Positions 22,759-34,026 of a stretch of 64,000 nucleotides of DNA are shown here, in pieces. This DNA is from Antitrichia curtipendula (Eukaryota > Streptophyta > Bryopsida > Hypnales > Leucodontaceae): assembly GCA_951230915.1 (NCBI GenBank), contig OX579635.1, forward strand, positions 20,460,001-20,524,000, in the 5' to 3' direction. Positions within the stretch are counted from its first letter, which is position 1, and the number at the start of each line of letters is the position of its first letter. Made by a program: the position numbers and the translations under genes. The notes below the pieces were generated by a model. The model searched no databases, was not told where the DNA came from, and worked only from the letters and a program-made list of their open reading frames with translations.

Positions 22759-25700
22759 ATGGATCCACTTTTTACTCCAGCAGTGGTAGGATTCGCTGTA
22801 AGTTTGTTGCTCACAAAGGTGATTGATGCTGCCAAAGGGGAAATAAGAATCAAACAAAGTTGCAAAGCTCTCAAGGTGAAGGTGGATAACATTATACCTC
22901 TATTAGAGGTTGTTGAGGAAAATCCAAATATTTATGAGCCAGCTCACAAATATTGGTTGATTCAATTCAATGAAATACTAATCAAAGCTCAAAAAGTTCT
23001 TGAAGAATTTTTGTTGGAGTCAAGAGGTACCACGTTGATGAGACTTACGAAAGTGTGGCAATGGCGCAAGTTACCATCTCGCATAAAAGACATTAATGAT
23101 CAAATTGATGAGGCAAGGTTGAATGCAATTCTAGCCACACTTGGTGTGAATATCCCATCTTCTAACTCAGCTCAAAAGCAATCAAAGTCAAAAGTTGATT
23201 CTATAACACAATCAACTCCTCTATTGATTGTCGGGGAAGGAAAACTGTTTAACAAATTGAAGACATCCATATTGGCAGGCTACACAAATGACAAGCCTAC
23301 TATCCTTGGTTTGCAAGGAAGAAGTGGGTCTGGAAAAACTTTGCTTGCTGGGCAACTAAATAATGATGAAGACATCAAAGTCAGGTATGGATCATTGGGA
23401 ATCTTGTGGATCACGGTTGGCTTGGATGCTCAAATCCCAGACTTGTACAAAACCATGGGAAAGTTCTTGAATGATGGCGTATTTGAAGACAAGTATGTTC
23501 ATTGCAACCAAGAAGACCAACGCACATATTTGTGGAATGCATTTGCAAAGAAGAAGGTGTTTTTAATTTTAGATGATGTGTGGGAGAAACAATGTGATCA
23601 TCGAGAGATGATGTATTGGTTGAATATTGCCTCAGCTCCTGGGTCTACCACTTTGATAACAACCCAAAATGCAATAGTCCTCTCCAAAGTTCATGCGGAA
23701 GTGGAAGTGGTATCATTGCTCTCCAATGAAGAGAGTTGGACATTGTTTTGTGCTCATGCATTTGAAAATGGCCTACTTCCACCAAATATACCAAAAGACT
23801 TGGCAAGAGAGGTTTGTAAAGAATGCAAAGGTCTTCCTCTAGCCTTGAAAGTGATTGGTAGTGCCATGCTAGACAAGCATGAAATGGATGGGTGGCGTTT
23901 TGCTTTATCTGAATTGAAGCAATCAAAGCCATTATTGAATTCTAATGTAAATGATGAGTTGTATCACCGTTTACAATTGAGTTACAATAATTTGCACGAT
24001 GTGACAAAGACATGCTTTTTGTATTGTGCCGCATTCCCAGAAGACTACAAGATTCAAATTGAAGATTTGTGCAAGATATGGATTACAGAAGGATTATTTG
24101 GTGTACTTGATGTAAATAATCTAGAGGATGTAGCCATGGCTCATCTTGAAACTCTTGTGAAGCGGTCCATGATTGATTGGAATCGTGAACTTGGATACAT
24201 TACTGTGCATGACATTTTGCGAGATCTTGCAATATATATCATTGACACAGCCAAACTGGATGATTGTGCATACAAATCCTGGTTTCAATCAGGGAAAGAA
24301 TTGATATCACCTTTTGCAAACAAGTCATTACAGAAGACGCAAAGGATGTCATTAGTGCAAAGTAATATTATGGAATGGCCAAACCAACTTGACGCTCCTC
24401 ATCTTCAAGTGTGTTTGCTAAGGGCAATATCTAGAGGTGGAAAAGGATTGTATATTCCAGAAAAGTTCTTCTCCAAGTTGCAAGCCTTGCAATATCTTGA
24501 CCTCTCAAGAAATTACTTTGATGAAAATTTTCCTGAGATGTGTGGATTGCAGTCTCTTTTGGTTTTGGATCTAGGATGGTGTAGATCCTTGAAAGAGCTT
24601 CCGGAGAGCATCAGCGAGTTAAACTCTCTCATTGAGTTGAATCTTGGAAGGTGTAAATCCTTGAAAGTGCTTCCTAAAAGCATTGGAGACTTGAAATGTC
24701 TTGCCAAATTGGATCTTAAAAACTGTAAGTCCTTGAGTGAGCTTCCAGAGAGTATCGACGAGTTGAAATCTCTCATTGACTTAAATCTTCAAGGATGTAA
24801 ATCCTTGAAAGTGCTTCCACAAAGTATTGGAGGCTTGAAATGTCTTACAAAGTTATACCTTCAAAGGTGTGAATCCTTGAGTGAGCTTCCGGAGAGCATT
24901 GGCAAGTTGAAATCTCTCATTGAGTTGAATCTTGGAAGGTGTAAATCCTTGAAAGTGCTTCCTCAAAGCATTGGAGGCTTGAAATTTCTTGCCAAATTGG
25001 ATCTTGAAAGATGTGGATCCTTGAGTGAGCTTCCGGAGAGCATCAGCAAGTTGAAATCTCTCATTGAGTTGAATCTTGGATGGTGTAAATCCTTGAAAGT
25101 GCTTCCACAAAGCATTGGAGACTTGAAATGTCTTACAAAGTTATACCTTCAAAGGTGTGAATCCTTGGGTGAGCTTCCGGAGAGCATCAGCAAGTTGAAA
25201 TCTCTCATTGAGTTGAATCTTGGATGGTGTATATCCTTGAAAGTGCTTCCTCTAAGCATTGGAGGCTTGAAATGTCTTGCCAAATTGGATCTTAAAGATT
25301 GTAGATCCTTGAGTGAGCTTCCAGAGAGCATCAATGAGTTGAAATCTCTCATTGAATTGAATCTCGGAGGATGTAAATCTATAAAAGTGCTTCCTCAAAG
25401 TATTGGAGACTTGAAATGTCTTACAAAGTTATACCTTCAAAGGTGTGAATCTTTGAGTGAGCTTCCGGAGAGCATCGGCAAGTTGAAATCTCTCATTGAG
25501 TTGAATCTTGGATGGTGTAAATCCTTGAAAGTGCTTCCTCAAAGCATTGGAGGCTTGAAATGTCTTACAAAGTTATACCTTCTAAGGTGTGAATCCTTGA
25601 GTGAGCTTCCAAAGAGCATTAGAGAGTTGAAATCTCTCATTGAATTGACTCTTGGATGGTGTAAATCCTTGAAAGTGCTTCCTCAAAGCATTGGAGGCTT

Positions 25701-25863
25701 AAAATGTCTTACCAAATTGGATCTTAGAAACTGTAGGTCCTTGAGTGAGCTTCCGGAGAGCATCGGCGAGTTGAAATTTCTCATTGAGTTGAATATTCGA
25801 GGATGTAAATCCTTGAAAGTGCTTCCTCAAAGCATTGGAAGTCTGAAATGTCTTATAAGATAG
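22759..25863 (+). CDS. NB-LRR (NLR) immune receptor with RPW8-like N-terminus, intact
   Basis: The product has 1034 residues in a single exon. Residues 1-130 form a helical RPW8/CCR-like domain (GFAVSLLLTKVIDAAK…IIPLLEVV). The NB-ARC domain follows: P-loop GRSGSGKT (187-194), kinase-2 VFLILDDVWE (267-276), GSTTLITT (296-302), GLPL (358-361), RNBS-D-like CFLYCAAFPED (419-429) and VHD in place of MHD (483-485). From about residue 560 to the end there are LRRs in 48-residue double units (144 bp), about 8.5 copies, strikingly similar to one another. All nucleotide-binding motifs look competent. Family members sense pathogen effectors or relay such signals, often forming membrane-associated resistosomes. 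The start at 22759 is preceded by an in-frame break. Its 3' half and downstream flank are duplicated at 12715-14540. Confidence 0.93.
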   Translation: MDPLFTPAVVGFAVSLLLTKVIDAAKGEIRIKQSCKALKVKVDNIIPLLEVVEENPNIYEPAHKYWLIQFNEILIKAQKVLEEFLLESRGTTLMRLTKVWQWRKLPSRIKDINDQIDEARLNAILATLGVNIPSSNSAQKQSKSKVDSITQSTPLLIVGEGKLFNKLKTSILAGYTNDKPTILGLQGRSGSGKTLLAGQLNNDEDIKVRYGSLGILWITVGLDAQIPDLYKTMGKFLNDGVFEDKYVHCNQEDQRTYLWNAFAKKKVFLILDDVWEKQCDHREMMYWLNIASAPGSTTLITTQNAIVLSKVHAEVEVVSLLSNEESWTLFCAHAFENGLLPPNIPKDLAREVCKECKGLPLALKVIGSAMLDKHEMDGWRFALSELKQSKPLLNSNVNDELYHRLQLSYNNLHDVTKTCFLYCAAFPEDYKIQIEDLCKIWITEGLFGVLDVNNLEDVAMAHLETLVKRSMIDWNRELGYITVHDILRDLAIYIIDTAKLDDCAYKSWFQSGKELISPFANKSLQKTQRMSLVQSNIMEWPNQLDAPHLQVCLLRAISRGGKGLYIPEKFFSKLQALQYLDLSRNYFDENFPEMCGLQSLLVLDLGWCRSLKELPESISELNSLIELNLGRCKSLKVLPKSIGDLKCLAKLDLKNCKSLSELPESIDELKSLIDLNLQGCKSLKVLPQSIGGLKCLTKLYLQRCESLSELPESIGKLKSLIELNLGRCKSLKVLPQSIGGLKFLAKLDLERCGSLSELPESISKLKSLIELNLGWCKSLKVLPQSIGDLKCLTKLYLQRCESLGELPESISKLKSLIELNLGWCISLKVLPLSIGGLKCLAKLDLKDCRSLSELPESINELKSLIELNLGGCKSIKVLPQSIGDLKCLTKLYLQRCESLSELPESIGKLKSLIELNLGWCKSLKVLPQSIGGLKCLTKLYLLRCESLSELPKSIRELKSLIELTLGWCKSLKVLPQSIGGLKCLTKLDLRNCRSLSELPESIGELKFLIELNIRGCKSLKVLPQSIGSLKCLIR

Positions 25864-27230
25864 AATGTAGAAATGTGTGAATCCCTCATGTAGTTCTTGA
25901 AGAGCATTAACATGTTAGATTTATCTCGACAATTTGAATCTTTGAAAGTTATATCAATGATTAATAGAGAACTCAAGTCTTTTAGAATTTGAGGCTTGAT
26001 ATGTGAGAGTTTTTGACTTAGCTTTCTAATGGAAATGTCAACTTGAACCATCTCATATGGTTGAATTTAGAAAATTATATATTCATTAAAAATTCCGAAA
26101 TGGATGAAGGTTTGGAAATCTTATATCTATTGATGTATGAGAGTGTAAACATCTGAATGAGTTCCAAAATTTACTTATTAGTTGATTAGTCTTCAAGGAA
26201 GTTATTGGCATAAACTTAGATACCTTTTGTGAGGCTTTATTGGGTGCACTTTTTGTTTTGGATCTATGTATAATTTAGACTTTGCCTAGATATATGATAA
26301 AATAGCTGAATAGTTGATATTGTTTTTCAAGACAAAATGGACAGGATAGGATGTTATTAACCCCTAAAAGACTAAACTGTGTTTTTTGGCAACATAGCGA
26401 TTTGGGGTAGTTCACTATAAATTGATTTTTTTATTTTATTTTATTTTAAACTTTCACATAACATTTACCTTAAGAATAGCTTTAAGATCCAACAATTTTC
26501 ATAACTTTTGACTACATGGTTAAAAACTTATTGTATGATATGTAATTTTCTTTGAATTGCGAGCAATTTGGGCACCTCAAAAAATTTCTTAAAAAATCCC
26601 TTTTTTTTAAGTAAAAAATTGAAATTCGTTTTCTAAATTTATGTGTATGTGGAAAACTTTGAGTCATTCCATTTTGATTAAGGACATGAAAATTATAAGA
26701 AGTTTTAGTTTGTAGGTAGTTATAGAATCACGGTTGCTAGCATGTGAGCCTAAGATCTTGAGCCCATGAGCCTAGAAACCTAGGCTCCTATATTGTAGAC
26801 ACCTTCTATGGCTTTAAGATATTTATATAATAGGTGTTTACATTAGAGGTACCTATATTATAAGCACCTCCCATGGTTATAGGATACTTATGTTATAGAT
26901 ATGTCTAATATAAATTTTATCTATTTAACAAAACCACAAGACAACTAGTATAGGGGGTAAATCCTTTGGAAAGGTCAATAAGTCTAACGTTTATGTGACT
27001 AAAGTCACTTGATTCATATTTTGGATACTTATCTATGTATTTTTAAAGTTGTTTCAAGGAATAAATCCAAGAAAATATACCTAATGTCAATTTGTCACGG
27101 TCCAAATTCCAATGCTATAATATAGACACAATGTATGGCGTCACAGTCTTGTTTAGTGTGTGGCTCATGTCAATTCTCAAGTCAATTTATCAAAGAATTG
27201 TCAATTTATCTTTATGCATGCTTTAGCCAC
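25864..27230. other. NLR 3' flank and AT-rich spacer
   Basis: Up to about 26715 this is colinear with 13681-14540. Beyond that lies unique AT-rich DNA with a locally repeated GAGCCTA motif (26745-26790) and no gene. Confidence 0.55.
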
Positions 27231-27234
27231 TTAA

Positions 27235-28148
27235 CCCCTAAAACCCCGAGGCCTTTTCTCCATCAAAACACACTCAAAACTGCCACTTCTACTGCAAAGA
27301 GCAAAAAACTATAAAAATTGTTTTTTTTTGCATATCTAACCATAGGATCTTATACTAGACTAGTATGAGAATGTGTGCAAGAAATTTCAGAAACTTTGAA
27401 CAAATAGATTGCAAGATATTTGCATTCAAAGTGAAGAAAACAAGTTTTTTTGCACCTTGCTTGACTAGATTTTTGGGCTTTGAACCTATTTAACTTAAAT
27501 TTTTTGTATTGTTGATTTTGATTTTTTAAGTTTATATGTTGAATACTTCAGTTGAGAATCTAAGAAAAAAAATTCAAGAAAAAAACACTAAATTTTTACT
27601 CATTAAAAAATTGTTAAGTAGAAGTAGGTTCAAGATTGAAGGAACAACTAAATCGTTAATAGCTCTAAGACAAAATTGAAATACCATAATCCCAACGGTG
27701 AGATTGTTCTAGAAAGAAAATTCAACCTTGTCTAAAAAAAAATTCTGAAAATTGTAAAAATTGCATTCAAAAATGAATTCTACAAGTTATTTTTTTAAGA
27801 AGATGCTTAGATTGCCCGAAAAACTAAGATTGTCCATAACTTTTTCATTATTAGTTCAAATAGAATGAATCAAAGCTTTAAATGTAGACAAAAAGACATA
27901 GACTTTGAAAAAATTATTTAAGAAATTTATTTTGACTTTTTGTGATTTTTTTGTGCTGCCCACCAAACTCTATTTTTGGCATAACTTTTTCTCTCGGGCA
28001 CCAATTGAAATAAAAATTATATATCCACAAAGCTCTCGCAAAACTGCACAACCTCAAAAAATCCCAAAAAATTTCACTACAAATTGAAGTCACGGGAATC
28101 TACCCAGACCCAAATTGTCCCCCGAGAGGACAAACGGGATTTTAGGGG
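27235..28148. mobile_element. TTAA-flanked element with CCCCTAAA ends, copy 1 (914 bp)
   Basis: Left end CCCCTAAAACCCCG and right end, reverse complemented, CCCCTAAAATCCCG. TTAA lies immediately outside both (27231-27234, 28149-28152). No coding capacity. Related sequences with the same internal blocks (for example GGATCTTA/GATCCTACGGT and GCTCCCGGGCACC-type motifs) occur at 30623-31251, about 40480-40794, 54799-55722, 55770-55995 and 59149-59729. TTAA plus CCC-type ends recall piggyBac, but a simple TIR with terminal TTAA is also possible. Confidence 0.65.
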
Positions 28149-28152
28149 TTAA

Positions 28153-28695
28153 TGATATATTATATATTTATTTATTTCTATAGAACACTATAATTATTTA
28201 AATATATAATTTATTAAAAAATTTCGTCTTTATCCTATCCAATCTAGTAATAATAATTTATAATTTTTATTATAATGCCATATTTAACTACTTCTGGACT
28301 TTGCTGAGTCCAGAATTAATAAAAACCACAAATCCCCCAATGCACCGGATCCTGAGATCTCTCGATGATTAGTGCAAACTGGAATGTTTTACAATTGTTG
28401 GCCGTGCACGAATTTACACAACTGTACTAGGTGATCTCCCAATGCGTAGTGCAAAATCCAAGTTCAGAAAATGATTCCTTGGGTGTGCAAGAGTTTTATT
28501 TTACGACTGGCAGTTGTATTGGGAGATCACCTGAGGTTATCCAACGAGAGATCTCTCGATGTATCCAATAGGCTTAAGAAAATCTCCCAGTACCGGCAGG
28601 TTTCTCAATGTCTACAACGATACCTCCAGGATCCAACGAGACCCTAAGATCTTCCGATGAATCCAACAGGAAATTGTCCAATACATTATTACTCC
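28153..28695. other. Left half of the pre-insertion locus, with AGATCTCTCGATG motifs
   Basis: GAGATCTCTCGATG occurs at 28354-28367 and 28548-28561, with relaxed versions (GGGAGATC, ATCTTCCGATG) between and after them. The same motif family occurs at 49833-49848 and 50154-50173, on the other side of the 20.7-kb element. No gene is recognised on this side. Confidence 0.6.
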
Positions 28696-28703
28696 AACAA
28701 GAG
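28696..28703. repeat. 8-bp target-site duplication, left (AACAAGAG)
   Basis: AACAAGAG directly precedes CAGGGTTG. The identical octamer follows the opposite end at 49387-49394. Confidence 0.85.
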
Positions 28704-28843
28704 CAGGGTTGTCCCCGTCACGTCCTGTCCGTCCGTCAGCATGTCCGGACGGACGTCAGGATTCAACCCCGGCGTCCGTCAGGATGAAATCTGGACGAGA
28801 ACCGTTGACAGAGGATGAAAACTACGGAAATGGATGGACGTTC

Positions 28844-29335
28844 TTTGCCGACGGGCGGCGAGCTTCCGTCTACGGGCACGGAACGGGCATGATGGACGGG
28901 TATCTGGACGGGCGGGATGGACGGGTATTTGGACGGAAAACTGGACGACCATGTGGACGGGCGGGTGGACGGGCATCTGGACAGGCATGTGGACGGGAGG
29001 GGGGGCGGTTGTGTGGACGGGCGGGATGGACGGGCGGGATGGACGGGTATGTGGATGGAAAACTGGACGGGCGGGTGGACAGGCATGTGGACGGGCGGGT
29101 GGACGGGTAACTAGACGGGCATGTGGATGGGCGGGTGGACGGGTAACTGGATGGGCGGGTGGACGGGCATCTGGACGGGTAAGTGGATGGGTAATTGGAC
29201 GGGCGGGTGGACGGGTAAGTGGACGGATAATTGGACGGGCATCTGGACGGGTAAGTGGACGGGCGGGTGGACGGGCATCTGGACGGGTAACTAGACGGTT
29301 CTGTGGACGGAAAAATAGATTGGACGGGTGGGATT
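28844..29335. repeat. GC-rich array 1: TGGACGGGCGGG-type 12-bp units
   Basis: Roughly 40 near-tandem units of 12 bp alternate TGGACGGGCGGG, TGGACGGGTAAC and TGGACGGGCATC. There is strong G over C strand skew. Long Gly/Arg/Trp-rich ORFs across it are repeat translation. It lies 140 bases inside the left transposon end, so it can be read as a subterminal array. Confidence 0.92.
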
Positions 29336-30622
29336 GGATTTTTGGCTTAAATGCCCGAAGCACCCAAATCTGGTGTTGGCAAAATTTTGAAGTTAAATAA
29401 AACCTAACCAAGTTGCTATTTTTAGTAGTATCCAAGTTGCTATTTTTAGTAAGTTCTTCTTGAAGTCTAGTTATAGCATCAATAGTCTATTCTTAAAAAT
29501 AAATGATAGTGATTTTTCGTTTCAAGACTTTGTGCAAGGGTACCCATTGCAATCTTGACTTCTTGTAGCATTGAGAGCTTTTGGAAATGTGCCTCGAAAA
29601 CACAAGATCTTGAAGAAAAAATCACATTCAAATTTTTTTTTTAATTTAAAAAAAAATATGGATTATATTTTTAAAAGCCATAAATTGTTTGGGGTTATAC
29701 ATGTTCGGCAATTTAACCTCATATTTTTGTGGTCTAAATTTTTTTTAATTTTACTTGTGAAAACTGAAAAGAGGATTGGAAGACTTCACATCATTTTTGT
29801 AGTTTTAACACCCTCATGTTCAAACATTATAATCATTTACTCTATAAGTGATATTGTTGTGTTTTAGCAACCTATGAGCCCCTAATATGTCTTATTTGAA
29901 TTTATATGGTTACAATTTTTTTGGAATTGATACGCCTAGTCACCTAATCAAAATGTTAACATTTTGTTCAATTTAGAGCAAATTTGTAGAAGCTCAAAAC
30001 ATGCCTTGGGCATCTAGGATTCTAGGGATTAAAGTTTGTTATTGAATTTCGAATTAGAGAAGTTGCTAAATTGATTTTACATTGACTATATGGCAAGAAA
30101 TTCAAAAATATAAATCCATGTAGCTATGTAGGCCCTATGCTAATTATTGCCAAAAAAAAATCCAAGTTGGCATTTCTCCATGTTCACCTTGAAATGAAAT
30201 GAAAAAAAAAAATTAGAATCTATTCAATTTAAGACTTTCAAGTATAGGATCGCCATTCATAAAGTCATTTATTTCAATTGATTTTCAAATAAATTTCATG
30301 TAGTGTGACCTTATCAAGTTAGCAATTGCAAGATATTAAACTTTGATCATTTGATTTCCATAATGCCATTTGAGAAAAAATGGAAAATGTTCAATACTTT
30401 AATTTGTAAACTTTGGATTTAAAAATAAACATGAGGGAGTAGTCAATCAATAGTCCAACTAAAAAAACATTAAAACTAATAAAACAAAAGTTACAAAACG
30501 TGAATTATTTTTTGGTTTAATTCTAAAGACTTAAAGGAGATTTCATCAAATATGAAGCAATCAAATAATTTGTTACTTATTTCTTGCTTTGGTAAAGAAT
30601 TTCCATTGTTTTTATTTCTTAG
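29336..30622. other. AT-rich interior of the giant element
   Basis: No gene is recognised. Confidence 0.45.
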
Positions 30623-31251
30623 CCCCTAAAGTAACATACTCTCATTGTCCTTTCTGCCAGGGACAAAATGGATTTTCGATAGGCTCCTATGATCTCATTT
30701 TTTACTAAAACTTTTGAAAACTTTTTCATAAGAATGATAAAATAGAATGATAGATAAACTTATGAGTTTATTCATAATACAATTTCTATTCCAATCGGTG
30801 CCTAGGAGCAAAGGGTATGCCACAATAACCTCAAACAGGGGAGATCGGGACACCGGGCGGTCCAAGACTCCGGGTAGACAAAAAAATCCACAAAAAAATG
30901 AAATACAAATTTGTATATTTTTTTTCCAGTTGGATTGTATTTTCTTTTAAATGGGAGGCTTTCATTCATCCCATTTGGATTAGGAATGGAAAAGTTATGG
31001 GTTTTTTGTGGAGCGGGCAATCCTAGCAACTTCTTAAAATAAATTTGTTTCTTTCACTTCGAATGCTAATAACTTTCAATCCATACGGTCAAACATCACA
31101 AATTTTTTATCACGTCATCTAAGACAAGTGTAGAACAAGATCCTTTGGTTCGATTCAAAAAATAAATTGGAAAATTTAATTCATAGGTGAACATAGCAAA
31201 AGTGGTGATTTAGGGTGGTTTGGGCCAAAAAATGGACTTCCGACTTTAGGG
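30623..31251. mobile_element. TTAA/CCCCTAAA family element, copy 2 (diverged)
   Basis: It begins CCCCTAAAGT and ends ACTTTAGGG, in reverse orientation relative to copy 1. Flanks TTAG and CTTC have drifted. It lies directly downstream of gene A. Confidence 0.5.
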
Positions 31252-31519
31252 CTTCACCAAAAATAAAATAGAACACTCTTTTACCTACCATCTAAGCATA
31301 CAAGCTTCTTCTATACTATTACAAAAAGGTCCAATAGATTACAAAAATTGACAAAGGCGAAGCAACAATACACGAGGTGGAAAGAAAACAATAAATGTAC
31401 ATATTTTATAAATCCGTTGAAGTATATGGTAAACTAATAAAGGCTTTACATAATTACATACGTTCACTTTGTACAACTTTCGGTATTTAATTCTATACAT
31501 CTATCTAGTTATATACAAT

Positions 31520-33814
31520 CTAGTCTACATCTTCGATTACAACGCCGCGTGCTATGCTATTTCTCAAAAATCGCTGCAGTTCTTCTTGCGATTTGAAAGT
31601 CCTCAGAAGCTGAAGTGCTTCTATATCGTATCTATCATGTAAGTGCCCAAAAATGTCATTCACGAGGGCTGGCTCATGGAAGGTATTGTCTTCAATGTAC
31701 GCCATTTCTTCCTCATAGTTCAATTCCCCCTCAAATCCGACTGGCTGGCCTTGAGAGTTAAACATGATGCGTAGTGGATGTGGTGCGCGTATAAAAATTA
31801 AGCGTTTTGGGTCCCAATGTCCACCGGCAATCTGACCAAAATATAGTCGACGCCCTGGATCACTGTCTCCAAACACCCTCCTGATCACCTCTGTCACTTG
31901 GTTGTCACTTGTCCATGGTATGTCAGCCACCGTTCCTGCCGGGAGGTGTCGGTTGTGGTGGCCCCACTTCCAAAGCCATGTCATGTCGGACCCCCAATGT
32001 ACTCTATTACAGGGGCCCGGTAAATTTTCTTCATTGTACTCGTAATGTTGAGGCATGTGGTCTTCAAGGCCAAACGTTTTGTACAGTCGTGCATGAAATG
32101 GAGCCCTGCATTGCGCACATCTCTTTCTGGTGACCATGTGTGGAATAAGACACACGGGGTGGTATAGATGGCCACATGTACCAAGATTCCATCCACCCTC
32201 GGGGCCAAACGGTTGTTGGCACATTATACATGTTGTTCCATTTTTTACAAAATCTGGAACGGAAGGCCACACTAGTGGCGTAATGCCATCGTTGTTGGGT
32301 GGCCCGTACCGTTGGTGATCAATATTATATTGGAATTCCAAGTCTGGACGGGCATTCCAATCGATGCTTGAATTCTCCCTATACGCTGGCAAATCATCGG
32401 TGAACATTTCTGCCACCCGAGGCCACGAGGTCAAGCCAAAATAACGTTGACCGCCATCATTGAATTCTGCAGCCACTCTCCTCACTTCACGTTGCATTTG
32501 CTCAGCCTCTTTTAGCGCTAAGATGCATGTCAACTTCATGTTGCACATTTGAAGCAGCCTCTGCTCCGTCTGAGGATTTTGAACCAACCGCATATTTTCA
32601 GCACTCAATGCGGTCATGGTCTGCTCCAAGGTTGTTCGAGCTGCAGTAACCACCGCCACCTCTGCCTCGGCGTTGTTGGCACGAAGTTCCAAAGCACGCA
32701 TGGCGTTTGTTAATTCTTCCACGTTTGTGCGAGTACTTCCAAGCTCTGCTTCAACTCGCTCAGCACGTGCACGCATAATATCCAATGTGGCACTTTCTGC
32801 ACTTGGAAAAGTGGATCGTGATCGCAGCACAAACTCAGATGTATTGCTCGGGCCTGGTGTGTCTTCGTCTGCACCGTATATAGCACGTTCCACTACAAGA
32901 TCGAGTGGTGGAACTGAGTCTGTGCTGACCCGCCTTTCACGCTCTACGAGCTCGGCTTCACGTGCGATGAGGCGCACATTTTCATCTTGAACGGCCCGCA
33001 TCCTTGCATGATGAACTTCCAACACTGCAGCATGTTGTCGTCGTGTTTCTTCTTTTTCTGCTTGCAGTGTTTGTACTAATTGGCGCAAGCGAATTACTTC
33101 TTCACCGTCAGCTTGCACTCCACCAATCACAGCTTGTTGGTTTACATCTGGACCGCTGCCCTGACCAACTTCTATCTCCATCAACTCCGTCCCTGGACGC
33201 TTTGCCAGTGGAACCACGTCCATTTGCACATTTTGGACATCATCCAATGGCACGGCAAGATTTGGTACATTGTCCAACGGCACAGTAGGATTTGGTGCAA
33301 TGTGGCGAGTTCGATTTGGAAATGTATTATTCCGCGATTTGCCCAAAAAGCTGCTCCAGTCCACATCCTTGCCAAGAAAAACCTCCGCATATGCCATTTG
33401 GCACAATGAAAGTGTCCCGTCTTTCTTGGATCTTGCCCCCCAAAGTACCAATGACATTTCAATCATCCTCTTCTTGAAGTGCGGATGTTGGCACTGGTCA
33501 ATATTTACCACGCCAGATTTCACGTGCACCTCGTACCGGTCATGTGGCCAATGGCGGTTGATGTGGGCCCAATCTATATATTGACGGCATATCACTCTTG
33601 TCCATGGGCCATCTGCCTCCAACCACCCAAGCTTTGCCATAACCTCTTCGGCATTAAGTGTGCCCCAATCCAAGGTTGCTCTGTTTCCTCTCTTCCTTCT
33701 ACCTGGGGGTTCACCTGCAGGTACCAAACCTCCTGGGGGGTCACCTCCAAGTCCCAAACCTCCTGGGGGGTCACCTCCAGGTCCCGAACCTCCTGCTACA
33801 TCCTCTACGTCCAT
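31520..33814 (-). CDS. Gene A: coiled-coil RING-H2 protein carried by hAT-like element
   Basis: The product has 764 residues from MDVEDV (33814). A longer in-frame start at 33943 is possible, but TTTTACAG (33826-33833 on the complement) just upstream looks like a leader-intron acceptor. Layout: Gly/Pro repeats (GGDPPGG) at 8-38; a conserved domain with GPWT…YIDWAHI and AYAEVFLGKDVDWSS at about 60-160; coiled coils at about 240-300 and 345-450; then FGLTSW…EMF. A RING-H2 at about 529-569 has CX2CX14CXHX2HX2CX10CX2C spacing, and a C-terminal domain follows. All eight zinc ligands are present, so ubiquitin-ligase activity is plausible, but the target is unknown. D (51562) and E (58798) are paralogues. 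The frame is fully open, in contrast to the broken D. Confidence 0.85.
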   Translation of the reverse strand: MDVEDVAGGSGPGGDPPGGLGLGGDPPGGLVPAGEPPGRRKRGNRATLDWGTLNAEEVMAKLGWLEADGPWTRVICRQYIDWAHINRHWPHDRYEVHVKSGVVNIDQCQHPHFKKRMIEMSLVLWGARSKKDGTLSLCQMAYAEVFLGKDVDWSSFLGKSRNNTFPNRTRHIAPNPTVPLDNVPNLAVPLDDVQNVQMDVVPLAKRPGTELMEIEVGQGSGPDVNQQAVIGGVQADGEEVIRLRQLVQTLQAEKEETRRQHAAVLEVHHARMRAVQDENVRLIAREAELVERERRVSTDSVPPLDLVVERAIYGADEDTPGPSNTSEFVLRSRSTFPSAESATLDIMRARAERVEAELGSTRTNVEELTNAMRALELRANNAEAEVAVVTAARTTLEQTMTALSAENMRLVQNPQTEQRLLQMCNMKLTCILALKEAEQMQREVRRVAAEFNDGGQRYFGLTSWPRVAEMFTDDLPAYRENSSIDWNARPDLEFQYNIDHQRYGPPNNDGITPLVWPSVPDFVKNGTTCIMCQQPFGPEGGWNLGTCGHLYHPVCLIPHMVTRKRCAQCRAPFHARLYKTFGLEDHMPQHYEYNEENLPGPCNRVHWGSDMTWLWKWGHHNRHLPAGTVADIPWTSDNQVTEVIRRVFGDSDPGRRLYFGQIAGGHWDPKRLIFIRAPHPLRIMFNSQGQPVGFEGELNYEEEMAYIEDNTFHEPALVNDIFGHLHDRYDIEALQLLRTFKSQEELQRFLRNSIARGVVIEDVD

Positions 33815-34020
33815 TCTTGATACCTGTAAAATGACACACACAATATTGTATGCGAATACAATGACAATTTGCTTTGCCTTCTCTTGCGTGAAGGCAACTG
33901 AAATGTGGCAAAACAATGTCAAATGTATAACACTTCCCCTCAAATTGCAGAGCGAAGCTTTCTCAAGCTCGGATAGTGCAACTCAAAAGAGGAAGCACGT
34001 AAACTGTCCAAAAAAGTTTA

Positions 34021-34026
34021 CTTATA
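34021..34026 (-). promoter_or_regulatory. TATA box of gene A
   Basis: On the minus strand this reads GGGGTATAAGT, about 205 bases before the ATG and about 215 bases from GC-rich array 2. It resembles the GGGTATATAAG boxes of genes B and E. Confidence 0.6.

Noticed and set aside
28709..29435. Gly/Arg/Trp-rich and Pro/Arg-rich ORFs on both strands
   Set aside because: They are translation of the GGACGG array; no start context, domain or codon bias supports coding.
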